From positions 1 through 7,149 of the forward strand of contig JAKBGL010000060.1 in the NCBI GenBank assembly GCA_021833085.1: a stretch of 7,149 bases of DNA. The letters run 5' to 3'. A program made the position numbers and the translations under genes. Shown here one piece after another: positions 1-7,149 of the stretch. The notes under the pieces were generated by a model. It was not told the origin of the DNA and searched no databases. It saw nothing but the letters and a program-made list of their open reading frames with translations. This DNA comes from Actinomycetes bacterium (lineage in GTDB: Bacteria; Actinomycetota; Acidimicrobiia; Acidimicrobiales; Acidimicrobiaceae). Every line of letters starts with the position of its first letter. Position 1 is the stretch's first letter.

Positions 1-506
1 ACTGTGTTGTGTTACTAGACGAGATTGAAAAAGCCCATCAAGACGTATTCAACATCTTGTTACAAGTCCTAGATGACGGGCGCCTTACCGATGGGCAAGG
101 TAGGACGGTCAATTTTAGAAATGTAATTTTGATAATGACCTCAAACCTATCGGTCGATCCGCAGGTATTTTTTAAGCCTGAGTTTGTAAACAGGATTGAT
201 GAGATAATCAAGTTCCATTCGTTAGACTCCGAAGCCTTGCGCAAGATCGTTGAGATTCAGCTTACTTACTTGATGCAAAGGCTTGACCCTAAACGCATTA
301 CGCTGGAGGTTTCCGACGAAGCGAAAGACTGGCTCGCTAGGAGAGGTTTTGACCCGGTCTTTGGTGCGCGCCCTCTAAAGCGAGTAATTCAAAGAGAACT
401 AGGCGATAAAATTGCCTCTGAACTGCTGGCAGGTCACTACTCTGAAGGGGGTCAGATTTTAGTCGATCTAGACCCTGATGACGAGGAACACCTAAAACTG
501 ACCTAG
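1..506 (+). CDS. clpB: ATP-dependent chaperone ClpB, C-terminal part (5' truncated by window edge)
   Basis: This is the 3' end of a Hsp100/ClpB disaggregase, which threads aggregated proteins through a hexameric ring in the cytoplasm together with DnaK. The reading frame enters from the window edge (first full codon at 3), so the gene starts upstream; GTG 9 is an internal codon. What remains is the second AAA+ module from its Walker B motif (VVLLDE, nt 6-23) onward. Next come the sensor-1 Asn in TSN (nt 144-146), the arginine-finger Arg in NRIDE (nt 192-194) and the sensor-2 GARPLKR motif (Arg at nt 369-371), followed by the D2 small domain. Between TSNL and FKPEF only a few residues remain, far fewer than in E. 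coli ClpB. From memory, mycobacterial ClpB is also short here, and the ending resembles it too ([14 protein letters not shown] then [11 protein letters not shown]). ClpC is less likely because of this C-terminus. The gene ends 42 bp before purA, on the same strand, with no convincing terminator. Confidence 0.93.
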   Translation, partial: CVVLLDEIEKAHQDVFNILLQVLDDGRLTDGQGRTVNFRNVILIMTSNLSVDPQVFFKPEFVNRIDEIIKFHSLDSEALRKIVEIQLTYLMQRLDPKRITLEVSDEAKDWLARRGFDPVFGARPLKRVIQRELGDKIASELLAGHYSEGGQILVDLDPDDEEHLKLT

Positions 507-3043
<2,537 letters not shown>

Positions 3044-3054
3044 CACGGTTTTAA

Positions 3055-3059
3055 AGGAG
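3055..3059 (+). promoter_or_regulatory. Ribosome binding site of purB
   Basis: AGGAG within AAAGGAGA (3053-3060) sits 8 nt before TTG 3068. The ideal spacing fixes this non-ATG start; the protein then begins MISRYETAEM, like other PurB proteins. Confidence 0.8.
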
Positions 3060-3067
3060 AGTGTGTT

Positions 3068-4387
3068 TTGATTAGTCGATATGAAACCGCAGAGATGAGA
3101 GAGATCTTCTCTGATGTGCATCGTATGCAAATTTGGACTTCGGTCGAGATTGCAGTGGTCGAGGCCTTTGTTAAATTCGGTCGAGCGACCGATGAGGACC
3201 TTGCTAAAATCAAACAAAACATTCCCGTGGTTGATGAATCCTTCGTACGTGAGGTTCTTGAGAGAGAAATGATTACAAACCACGATTTAGCAGCGTTTGT
3301 GGATACTTTGCAAAAACGAGTCAACCTGAAGGAGTCTTCGTTAATTCACTTTGGATTAACGTCTTCTGACGTCGTCGATACGGCGCTTTCAATTCAGATT
3401 CGTGAGGCCCTGGTTGTACTGCTTGAGGAGGTTAAGAGAACCATCTTATCGCTCAAGGATTTGGCTATAGAACATTCAGGTACGCCGGAGATGGGTCGTA
3501 CACATGGCATGCACGCTGAACCAACGACCTTTGGAGCAAAGATAGCTCTATGGGCATATCAAATGGAGAGAGACTATAACCGACTGGCAAAAGCTCTCTC
3601 CCAGATCTCAGTGGGAAAGCTTTCTGGGGCTGTTGGAACATACTCAAACATCGAGCCTGAAGTAGAGTTTTATGCGCTTTCCCTTCTAGAGCTAAAGCCT
3701 CTTTCGGCGACCCAGGTAATTGCGCGAGATATCCATGCCGAGGTCATGTACTCATTGACGTCGCTTACTACATCATTGGAGTCTTTCGCTACAGAGATAA
3801 GACATCTTCAAAGAAGCGAGGTAGGTGAGGTGTTTGAGCCCTTCCAAAGCGGGCAAAAAGGCTCGTCTGCAATGCCTCATAAAAGAAATCCGATACTAGC
3901 GGAACGTTTGGTGGGAATCTCACGCGTACTTCGCGGTTATCTTAGTGCATCTTTGGAGAACGTCGCTCTATGGCACGAGAGAGATATCTCACACTCTTCT
4001 GTGGAACGCGTAGTTATTCCTGATGCCTTCCATCTTTCTCACTATGGGGTAAAGAAGTTTCGCTGGCTAATAGAGAATCTAGAGGTGCGGACTGAAAATA
4101 TGCGAGAGAATCTTGAAGATTCGCTTGGTTTGTACTTCTCGCAGTCGGTACTACTACTTCTTGTGGAGCACGGATTAAGCCGAGACGACGCTTATCGAAT
4201 TGTCCAACGGGATGCGAGGAGCGCTTATGAGAAAAAGACAAAATTCTTTGATGTTTTGTGTGATGATCCGGAAGTGATAATCGATGATGAGGAGCTTAGC
4301 CGAGTGATGGATGAAAAAAGACTTTTGCGTAACGTTTCAAAGGTGCTTGAAAACTTAGAAACCATTGAAGAGAGACTCTCTCTATGA
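3068..4387 (+). CDS. purB: Adenylosuccinate lyase PurB
   Basis: PurB works twice in purine synthesis: it splits SAICAR to AICAR plus fumarate (step 8 of IMP synthesis) and adenylosuccinate to AMP plus fumarate (last step of the AMP branch). It belongs to the fumarase/aspartase superfamily, whose members form homotetramers with shared active sites. The 439-residue product is full length. Motifs seen are NHDLAAF (71-77), HFGLTSSDVVDTA (94-106), GRTHGMHAEPTTFG (143-156, with the conserved catalytic-type His146), the signature loop GSSAMPHKRNP (265-275, carrying the catalytic serine), and LWHERDISHSSVER (301-314). Translation starts at TTG with a good AGGAG upstream, in a 24-nt gap after purD. 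The stop overlaps the purC ATG (ATGA, 4384-4387). Its last codons also form a hairpin that abuts that start. It sits beside the genes for its two substrate suppliers, purA and purC. Confidence 0.98.
   Translation: MISRYETAEMREIFSDVHRMQIWTSVEIAVVEAFVKFGRATDEDLAKIKQNIPVVDESFVREVLEREMITNHDLAAFVDTLQKRVNLKESSLIHFGLTSSDVVDTALSIQIREALVVLLEEVKRTILSLKDLAIEHSGTPEMGRTHGMHAEPTTFGAKIALWAYQMERDYNRLAKALSQISVGKLSGAVGTYSNIEPEVEFYALSLLELKPLSATQVIARDIHAEVMYSLTSLTTSLESFATEIRHLQRSEVGEVFEPFQSGQKGSSAMPHKRNPILAERLVGISRVLRGYLSASLENVALWHERDISHSSVERVVIPDAFHLSHYGVKKFRWLIENLEVRTENMRENLEDSLGLYFSQSVLLLLVEHGLSRDDAYRIVQRDARSAYEKKTKFFDVLCDDPEVIIDDEELSRVMDEKRLLRNVSKVLENLETIEERLSL
4369..4383 (+). promoter_or_regulatory. Hairpin abutting the purC start codon
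   Basis: AGAGAG (4369-4374) pairs perfectly with CTCTCT (4378-4383) around a 3-nt ACT loop. The stem ends at the base before the purC ATG (4384) and lies inside the last codons of purB. It contains the only purine-rich, Shine-Dalgarno-like stretch ahead of purC. When folded it would hide that stretch; ribosomes finishing purB would melt it. The pairing is seen directly; the coupling role is inferred. Confidence 0.5.
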
Positions 4388-5298
4388 TAATGCTTGCCAA
4401 CGTAGGGAAAGTAAGGGACTCTTACGTCTTGGAAGAAGATTCCGAACACTTGGTCGTAGTCGCCACAGATAGAGTTTCAGCTTACGATCGAGTAATGAGT
4501 GAGGGGATTTTACATAAAGGCCTAGTTCTAACTGCAACGTCGATGTTTTGGTTTAACGAGCTGGCGCGACTCTTACCGACTCAGTCGCCGGTTCTTCTAA
4601 GTAGCCAAGCACTAGATCAGTTGGGTCTAGATGACTGTGTTTTGGGTCGAACGACTGAGGTTAAAAAAGCAGATATGGTCCCAGTGGAGTGTGTGGTCAG
4701 GGGATTCCTTGCGGGCTCCGCATGGCAGGAATATAAAGCGTACCAAAGTATCGGTGGTCGTCCTGCTCCAACGAAGTTGACGCTAGGCGACCGCCTAGCA
4801 GAACCAATCTTTACTCCCACTACAAAAGAACAAAAAGGTCACGACGTGGCACTTTCTCTTTCGGAGTTGAGGGATAAAGTGGGGACGAACTTAGCAACCC
4901 AACTTGAGGAACTTTCTCTTCAGATATATGAAAGGGCGCTGGTTGTAGCTATGGAGAAGGACTTAGTCATAGCTGATACTAAGTTTGAGTTTGGTTATAT
5001 CGGAGGAGCATTGTCTCTTTGTGATGAAGTTCTCACCCCGGACTCTTCGAGGTATTGGAGAGCAGACTCGGTCCGAAGCGGAGTGGAGCCTGTTCAATTT
5101 GATAAACAGATACTGAGAGATTGGCTCTTTCAAAACTCTTGGAGTGGAGATGGAGAACCACCTCATCTACCTGAGGTGCTAAGGTCACAGATTTCTAGAA
5201 GCTATATATCGATATACGAGTCTCTGACTGGTTCAAATTTTCTAGATTGGCCGGGCTCTGGTAGCGAGGTCTGTTATCTCGGTGAGAGGTTACAGTGA
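4384..5298 (+). CDS. purC: Phosphoribosylaminoimidazole-succinocarboxamide synthase PurC (SAICAR synthetase)
   Basis: PurC joins CAIR and aspartate with ATP to make SAICAR, which PurB (encoded directly upstream) then cleaves. The product is cytoplasmic. At 304 residues it is the longer type seen in Actinobacteria and yeast Ade1, not the roughly 240-residue type of E. coli. Motifs are GKVRDSY (8-14, phosphate/ATP loop), ATDRVSAYDRV (27-37), the signature VECVVRGFLAGSAWQEY (101-117), PIFTPTTK (141-148), IADTKFEFG (196-204), LCDEVLTPDSSRYW (212-225) and FDKQ (239-242). The C-terminus runs about 14 residues past the LDWPG motif that often lies near the end. The ATG at 4384 overlaps the purB stop by 4 nt; an in-frame ATG at 4390 is an alternative that would remove two residues. 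No strong independent ribosome binding site is present, so expression probably depends on translation of purB. Confidence 0.97.
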   Translation: MIMLANVGKVRDSYVLEEDSEHLVVVATDRVSAYDRVMSEGILHKGLVLTATSMFWFNELARLLPTQSPVLLSSQALDQLGLDDCVLGRTTEVKKADMVPVECVVRGFLAGSAWQEYKAYQSIGGRPAPTKLTLGDRLAEPIFTPTTKEQKGHDVALSLSELRDKVGTNLATQLEELSLQIYERALVVAMEKDLVIADTKFEFGYIGGALSLCDEVLTPDSSRYWRADSVRSGVEPVQFDKQILRDWLFQNSWSGDGEPPHLPEVLRSQISRSYISIYESLTGSNFLDWPGSGSEVCYLGERLQ

Positions 5299-5312
5299 AA
5301 TGTATGGACGAG

Positions 5313-5342
5313 GAGTTGCTCAGAGCTTGTTTCTGGCAACTC
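5313..5342 (+). other. Stable bulged hairpin in the purC-purS gap
   Basis: GAGTTGC (5313-5319) pairs perfectly with GCAACTC (5336-5342). After one bulged T (5320) the stem continues with CAGA (5321-5324) against TCTG (5332-5335), plus a possible G-T wobble (5325/5331), leaving a CTTGT loop (5326-5330). That gives 11-12 pairs with a single bulge. No T-run follows, only ATTT (5346-5349), so full intrinsic termination is unlikely. The purS Shine-Dalgarno begins about 10 nt later and is left free. It could be a partial terminator, an mRNA processing or stabilising element, or a pause site that sets purSQ levels relative to the upstream genes. Confidence 0.65.
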
Positions 5343-5351
5343 GTGATTTGT

Positions 5352-5355
5352 GAGG
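5352..5355 (+). promoter_or_regulatory. Ribosome binding site of purS
   Basis: GAGG within TGAGGA (5351-5356) lies 4 nt before TTG 5360 and 7 nt before TTG 5363. The spacing favours the second TTG. An in-frame TGA at 5351-5353 rules out any start further upstream. Confidence 0.65.
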
Positions 5356-5359
5356 ATGT

Positions 5360-5626
5360 TTGTTGAGCTACGAGGCAAAGATCGATGTGTTTCTAAAGGA
5401 AGGGGTCTCGGACCCTGAGGGATTGACTATAGCAGAGGCGGCTAAATCCTTGGAAATTGCGCCGGTGCATAGAGTGAGATCTGGGAAAAGCTTTTTGGTC
5501 CTATTTGACCTTGCTTCTGAGTCTGAAACGTTGGCTGCTGCTAACAAGATTGGACTGGAGCTGCTTTCAAATCCGGTTATTCAAGACTTCGTGATCTCTG
5601 AGATAACGGAGATCAGCGGTGAGTAA
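5360..5626 (+). CDS. purS: FGAM synthetase subunit PurS
   Basis: PurS is the small non-catalytic subunit of FGAM synthetase (step 4 of IMP synthesis). It is thought to bridge the glutaminase PurQ and the catalytic subunit PurL and to help ammonia channelling. The product is 88 residues (87 from the second TTG at 5363), close to the usual 80 or so. It shows the family pattern: an opening beta strand (YEAKIDVFLKEGVSDPEG), the central VRSGKSFLVLFDL (39-51), and the closing LLSNPVIQDFVI (68-79), equivalent to the common LLaNPVIEdf ending. Only TTG starts are possible, because an in-frame TGA (5351-5353) lies just upstream. It is separated from purC by 61 nt with a strong hairpin, the largest gap in the cluster. 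It overlaps purQ by 8 nt, matching their work in one complex. PurL is not encoded here. Confidence 0.92.
   Translation: MLSYEAKIDVFLKEGVSDPEGLTIAEAAKSLEIAPVHRVRSGKSFLVLFDLASESETLAAANKIGLELLSNPVIQDFVISEITEISGE
5608..5611 (+). promoter_or_regulatory. Ribosome binding site of purQ
   Basis: GGAG inside the purS coding region lies 7 nt before GTG 5619. It supports the GTG start and the 8-nt overlap with purS. Confidence 0.65.
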
Positions 5627-6293
5627 TGTAGTTGGAGTTTTGGTTTTTCCGGGAACTAACTGTGAATATGACGTTGTTTCAGCTTTTTCAGATTTAGGAG
5701 TCAAGTCCAGGCTTATATGGCATCGAGAGACGGATCTGCAAGGATTGACAAGCATCGTAATTCCGGGAGGTTTTGCTCATGGGGACTATCTACGACCGGG
5801 AGCGATAGCCCGTTTCTCGCCAGTGATGTCGGCTGTAATTGAGTTCGCCGCCTCTGGAAAAACCGTGCTTGGCATCTGTAACGGATTTCAGATTCTGACG
5901 GAAGCTGGTCTATTGCCGGGAGCACTACAGAAAAATGTTGGCCTATCCTTTCTTTGTGATGTGGTGGACTGTGAGGTAGTATCTACTAACTCTCCTATAA
6001 CAGCGACTCTATCGAAAGGCGAAACTTTATCCCTTCCGATCAACCATTTCGAGGGTAACTACACCTGTAGTTCGGAAGACTTGAAGCGCTTAATCGATGA
6101 GGATCGAGTGCTTTTGCGCTACGTAAAAAATCCGAATGGCTCGGTCTATGACATTGCGGCGATCTGCAACGAGCAGCGTAACGTCGTTGGCATGATGCCT
6201 CACCCTGAAAGGGCGATGAGTGACCTCGTAGGTTCAAGTTCGGGTCGAAAAGTGCTCCGGGCAGTTCTCTCAAGCCTGGAAGTTGTAGGTTAG
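5619..6293 (+). CDS. purQ: FGAM synthetase glutaminase subunit PurQ
   Basis: PurQ is the class I glutamine amidotransferase subunit that frees ammonia from glutamine for conversion of FGAR to FGAM by the PurL-PurQ-PurS complex. The 224-residue product matches stand-alone PurQ length. Motifs are VLVFPGTNCEYD (7-18), the oxyanion-region PGGFAHGDYLRPGAIARFSP (49-68), the nucleophile elbow GICNGFQILTEAG (85-97, Cys87), and the catalytic His195/Glu197 in MMPHPERAM (192-200). The segment often written AHGEGNY or SGEGRY reads NHFEGNY here (142-148); it lies outside the triad, so activity should be kept. GTG 5619 is chosen as start because it has GGAG 7 nt upstream and gives the expected MSNVVGVLVFPG N-terminus. 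It is the last gene of the cluster. The stop is only 3 nt from the stop of the convergent small gene, leaving no room for a terminator between them. Confidence 0.96.
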   Translation: MSNVVGVLVFPGTNCEYDVVSAFSDLGVKSRLIWHRETDLQGLTSIVIPGGFAHGDYLRPGAIARFSPVMSAVIEFAASGKTVLGICNGFQILTEAGLLPGALQKNVGLSFLCDVVDCEVVSTNSPITATLSKGETLSLPINHFEGNYTCSSEDLKRLIDEDRVLLRYVKNPNGSVYDIAAICNEQRNVVGMMPHPERAMSDLVGSSSGRKVLRAVLSSLEVVG

Positions 6294-6296
6294 TCC

Positions 6297-6683
6297 TTAG
6301 GTTTCAACGATACCCGCACGTTTCAGGATCTCGGGCCTTACGCCCATTGCTCTCCATGCGCCGTACGAGATGTTGTGTCTCTCACTATAGGACTTTGCGA
6401 CTTCAATGAATAAGGGTTCGAGGTCGTCCGTATTTGCCGGCGTTTCTAGGGCCTTAAGTGCGCTTTGAAGATCTATTTTCTCTTGATTCAAATGAAGCTT
6501 TGTTAAAGACGATGCGGTAGGTAGCTTTTCTTCGATAACACTTAGCCTCTTTTTTATTGTATCTGGGGAACGTTTTCTTCCCCGTTTTGCCTTATATTTT
6601 TCCAATCCGTCCAGGTAGTCTTTAATGATTTTATTTTGTGATTTTTCGGTATCCATGGTCTTCGCACTTTCGATTACTAACAT
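6297..6683 (-). CDS. Small basic protein of unknown function
   Basis: The product is 128 residues, or 119 from the second ATG at 6656; I cannot assign a function. It has no signal peptide or membrane segment. The N-terminal third is charged and holds a basic patch KAKRGRKRSP (31-40) that loosely recalls an AT-hook core (RGRP) but lacks its proline. Residues about 40-82 are leucine-, lysine- and glutamate-rich, look helical and could form a coiled-coil hairpin. The C-terminus (90-125) has a helix-turn-like pattern: SYSERHNISYGAWRAMGV, then PEILKRAGI. From memory I associate similar small proteins (RGRKR, then ISY-AW-R---GV, then LK-AGI) with Actinobacteria, but no search was run. The pattern suggests a small DNA- or RNA-binding protein; this is inference. 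The gene faces purQ tail to tail. A TATAAT box (6719-6714, minus strand) lies about 30 nt upstream of ATG 6683. Neither ATG has a clear Shine-Dalgarno. Confidence 0.8.
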   Translation of the reverse strand: MLVIESAKTMDTEKSQNKIIKDYLDGLEKYKAKRGRKRSPDTIKKRLSVIEEKLPTASSLTKLHLNQEKIDLQSALKALETPANTDDLEPLFIEVAKSYSERHNISYGAWRAMGVRPEILKRAGIVET

Positions 6684-6706
6684 AGCTATTACTATAAACT
6701 ACCTTA

Positions 6707-6719
6707 TGGTATAATTATA
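6707..6719. promoter_or_regulatory. Probable divergent promoter core, palindromic -10 region
   Basis: TATAATTATA (6710-6719) is a perfect palindrome, so a consensus TATAAT lies on each strand. On the plus strand it is preceded by TGG (6707-6709), giving the extended -10 form TGnTATAAT and pointing toward the tRNA genes. On the minus strand it would start RNA near 6707, about 24 nt before ATG 6683 of the small gene. No good -35 is seen on either strand at standard spacing. Confidence 0.5.
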
Positions 6720-6721
6720 TC

Positions 6722-6749
6722 TTGACGTGGTGAAGTTAACGCTTATTGT
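6722..6749 (+). promoter_or_regulatory. Possible rightward sigma-70-type promoter
   Basis: TTGACG (6722-6727) is separated by 16 nt from TATTGT (6744-6749). The -35 matches 5 of 6 and the -10 matches 4 of 6 consensus bases. It could drive rightward transcription toward the tRNA genes, about 280 nt downstream. This is weak evidence in an AT-rich stretch. Confidence 0.25.
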
Positions 6750-6853
6750 GTTAGTCGTTCTACGAACTAATACTGTTACGCGTGCTGTTAATAAACGTCT
6801 TTTTATTTGACGCTACTTGGCTCTGAATATTAGCTCGCTATGTCCACCGGGGA

Positions 6854-6997
6854 CTATTCTAACGGAGCTTTAACAGTAAAATTCTTAAGGCCATCTCCCT
6901 TTAGCGTTATGCCAATGGATTCAAGTCTCTCCTGAAGGGGGTTTTAGATCTCGTAGTAGTACTTTGAGAAAACGGTAGCGCGCTTAGCGATGGGTCG
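6854..6997 (-). pseudogene. Possible eroded small reading frame, no start codon
   Basis: Reading leftward from a TAG (6998-7000), 17 codons give RPIAKRATVFSKYYYEI, then a TAA (6944-6946), then in the same frame 29 codons including ERLESIGITLKGDGL and NFTVKAPLE, ending at TAG (6854-6856). Both parts have protein-like composition. The frame has no ATG, GTG or TTG start with a ribosome binding site and an internal stop, so it cannot be an intact gene. In another frame a short ATG-led stretch (MSEVILATHR, from 7016) ends at 6984, as might be left by frameshift decay. Open stretches this short arise by chance often, so this is tentative. Confidence 0.2.
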
Positions 6998-7000
6998 CTA
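6985..7000. other. Short hairpin upstream of the tRNA genes
   Basis: TAGCGA (6985-6990) pairs perfectly with TCGCTA (6995-7000) around a TGGG loop. No T-run follows on the plus strand. It lies about 27 nt upstream of tRNA-Asp and could be a leader element of the tRNA transcript or chance. Confidence 0.3.
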
Positions 7001-7027
7001 GAATGACTTCGCTCATGTAGTGAAAGA

Positions 7028-7102
7028 GGACCTGTGGTGCAGCTCGGAGTGCACGCCGGCCTGTCAAGCCGGAGGTCGCGGGTTCAAATCCCGTCAGGTC
7101 CG
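7028..7102 (+). tRNA. tRNA-Asp (anticodon GTC)
   Basis: The cloverleaf is complete. The acceptor stem is GGACCTG (7028-7034) with CAGGTCC (7095-7101), seven perfect pairs, and the discriminator base is G 7102, the usual Asp identity base. The D-stem is GTGC (7037-7040) with GCAC (7051-7054). The anticodon stem is CCGGC (7056-7060) with GCCGG (7068-7072), its loop CTGTCAA placing GTC at 7063-7065. The T-stem is GCGGG (7078-7082) with CCCGT (7090-7094, ending in one G-T wobble) and loop TTCAAAT. The CCA end is not encoded. It is followed after 4 nt by tRNA-Phe, so the two are probably co-transcribed. Confidence 0.97.
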
Positions 7103-7106
7103 CTGT

Positions 7107-7149
7107 GGTCTAGTAGCTCAGTTGGTAGAGCACACGCCTGAAAAGCGTG
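7107..7149 (+). tRNA. tRNA-Phe (anticodon GAA), 3' part cut off by window edge
   Basis: The 5' half of a tRNA is seen. The acceptor 5' strand is GGTCTAG (7107-7113), T8-A9 follow, and the D-stem is GCTC (7116-7119) with GAGC (7128-7131) and a normal AGTTGGTA loop. The anticodon stem is CACGC (7133-7137) with GCGTG (7145-7149), and its loop CTGAAAA places GAA at 7140-7142. The window ends exactly at the end of the anticodon stem, so the variable loop, T-arm and acceptor 3' strand are not visible. Confidence 0.93.

Larger units (their letters stand above)
6684..7027. other. Intergenic region without a convincing gene
   Basis: About 340 bp separate the small minus-strand gene from tRNA-Asp. The left part is AT-rich and holds the promoter-like sites. 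A short hairpin, GTTC TAC GAAC (6757-6767), and the direct repeat CTGTTA (6773-6778 and 6785-6790) are present. The middle and right parts hold a minus-strand frame that looks partly protein-like but carries a stop (6854-6997), and a hairpin at 6985-7000. I see no complete gene with a start codon and ribosome binding site on either strand, and no known structured RNA that I recognise. Confidence 0.55.

Noticed and set aside
6312..6343. CCCG...CGGG and GGGC...GCCC short inverted repeats after purQ
   Set aside because: These are 4-bp stems inside the convergent coding sequence with no T-run; they do not support a terminator.
6771..6878. 8-bp inverted repeat TACTGTTA (6771-6778) and TAACAGTA (6871-6878)
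   Set aside because: A match of this length in a 300-bp AT-rich region is expected by chance, and the 92-nt spacing gives no clear structure.
6840..6935. 31-codon plus-strand frame starting ATG 6840
   Set aside because: There is no ribosome binding site, it is short, and it lies opposite the more protein-like minus-strand frame.
6917..6941. T-arm-like TTCAAGT and a small GC-rich hairpin followed by TTTT (6928-6945)
   Set aside because: The bases around TTCAAGT do not pair as a tRNA T-stem, and the CTC-CC/GGGGG stem is only 5 pairs with two G-T wobbles, too weak to call a tRNA remnant or terminator.

Overview
The window comes from a bacterial chromosome and is mostly a purine-biosynthesis gene cluster. 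The best guess for the host is an actinobacterium, perhaps an Acidimicrobiia-type lineage of moderate GC. This rests on three things: the short form of the ClpB C-terminal half, the yeast/actinobacterial type of PurC, and a small basic protein of a kind I associate with Actinobacteria. Neither tRNA is followed by an encoded CCA as far as can be seen. The assignment is an inference from remembered family features; no 16S or marker search was possible.

Layout, left to right. Positions 1-506 hold the 3' end of a clpB disaggregase gene. After 42 bp comes a tight run of six same-strand genes, purA-purD-purB-purC-purS-purQ (549-6293). Junctions are a 4-nt overlap (purA/purD), a 24-nt gap (purD/purB), a 4-nt overlap (purB/purC), a 61-nt gap holding a strong hairpin (purC/purS), and an 8-nt overlap (purS/purQ). 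purQ meets a convergent minus-strand gene for a small protein of unknown function (6297-6683) only 3 nt away. A region of about 340 bp without a convincing gene follows (6684-7027). It has an AT-rich promoter-like palindrome near 6710 and, on the minus strand, a possible eroded reading frame. The window ends with tRNA-Asp(GTC) and a truncated tRNA-Phe(GAA), 4 nt apart.

How the genes work together. PurD makes GAR from phosphoribosylamine. PurS and PurQ are the accessory and glutaminase subunits of FGAM synthetase, whose catalytic subunit PurL is not in the window. PurC makes SAICAR, and PurB cleaves SAICAR to AICAR. PurA with PurB then converts IMP to AMP. The run therefore mixes middle IMP steps with the complete IMP-to-AMP branch. 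purF, purL, purM, purN and purH must lie elsewhere.

The genes are ordinary housekeeping genes. No previously undescribed defence system, mobile element or CRISPR array is visible. The points worth a second look are RNA-level: a bulged hairpin of 11-12 bp with two overlapping micro-ORFs between purC and purS, a perfect 6-bp hairpin directly abutting the purC start codon, the consistent use of TTG/GTG starts wherever a gene has its own ribosome binding site, and the uncharacterised small protein with its promoter region.
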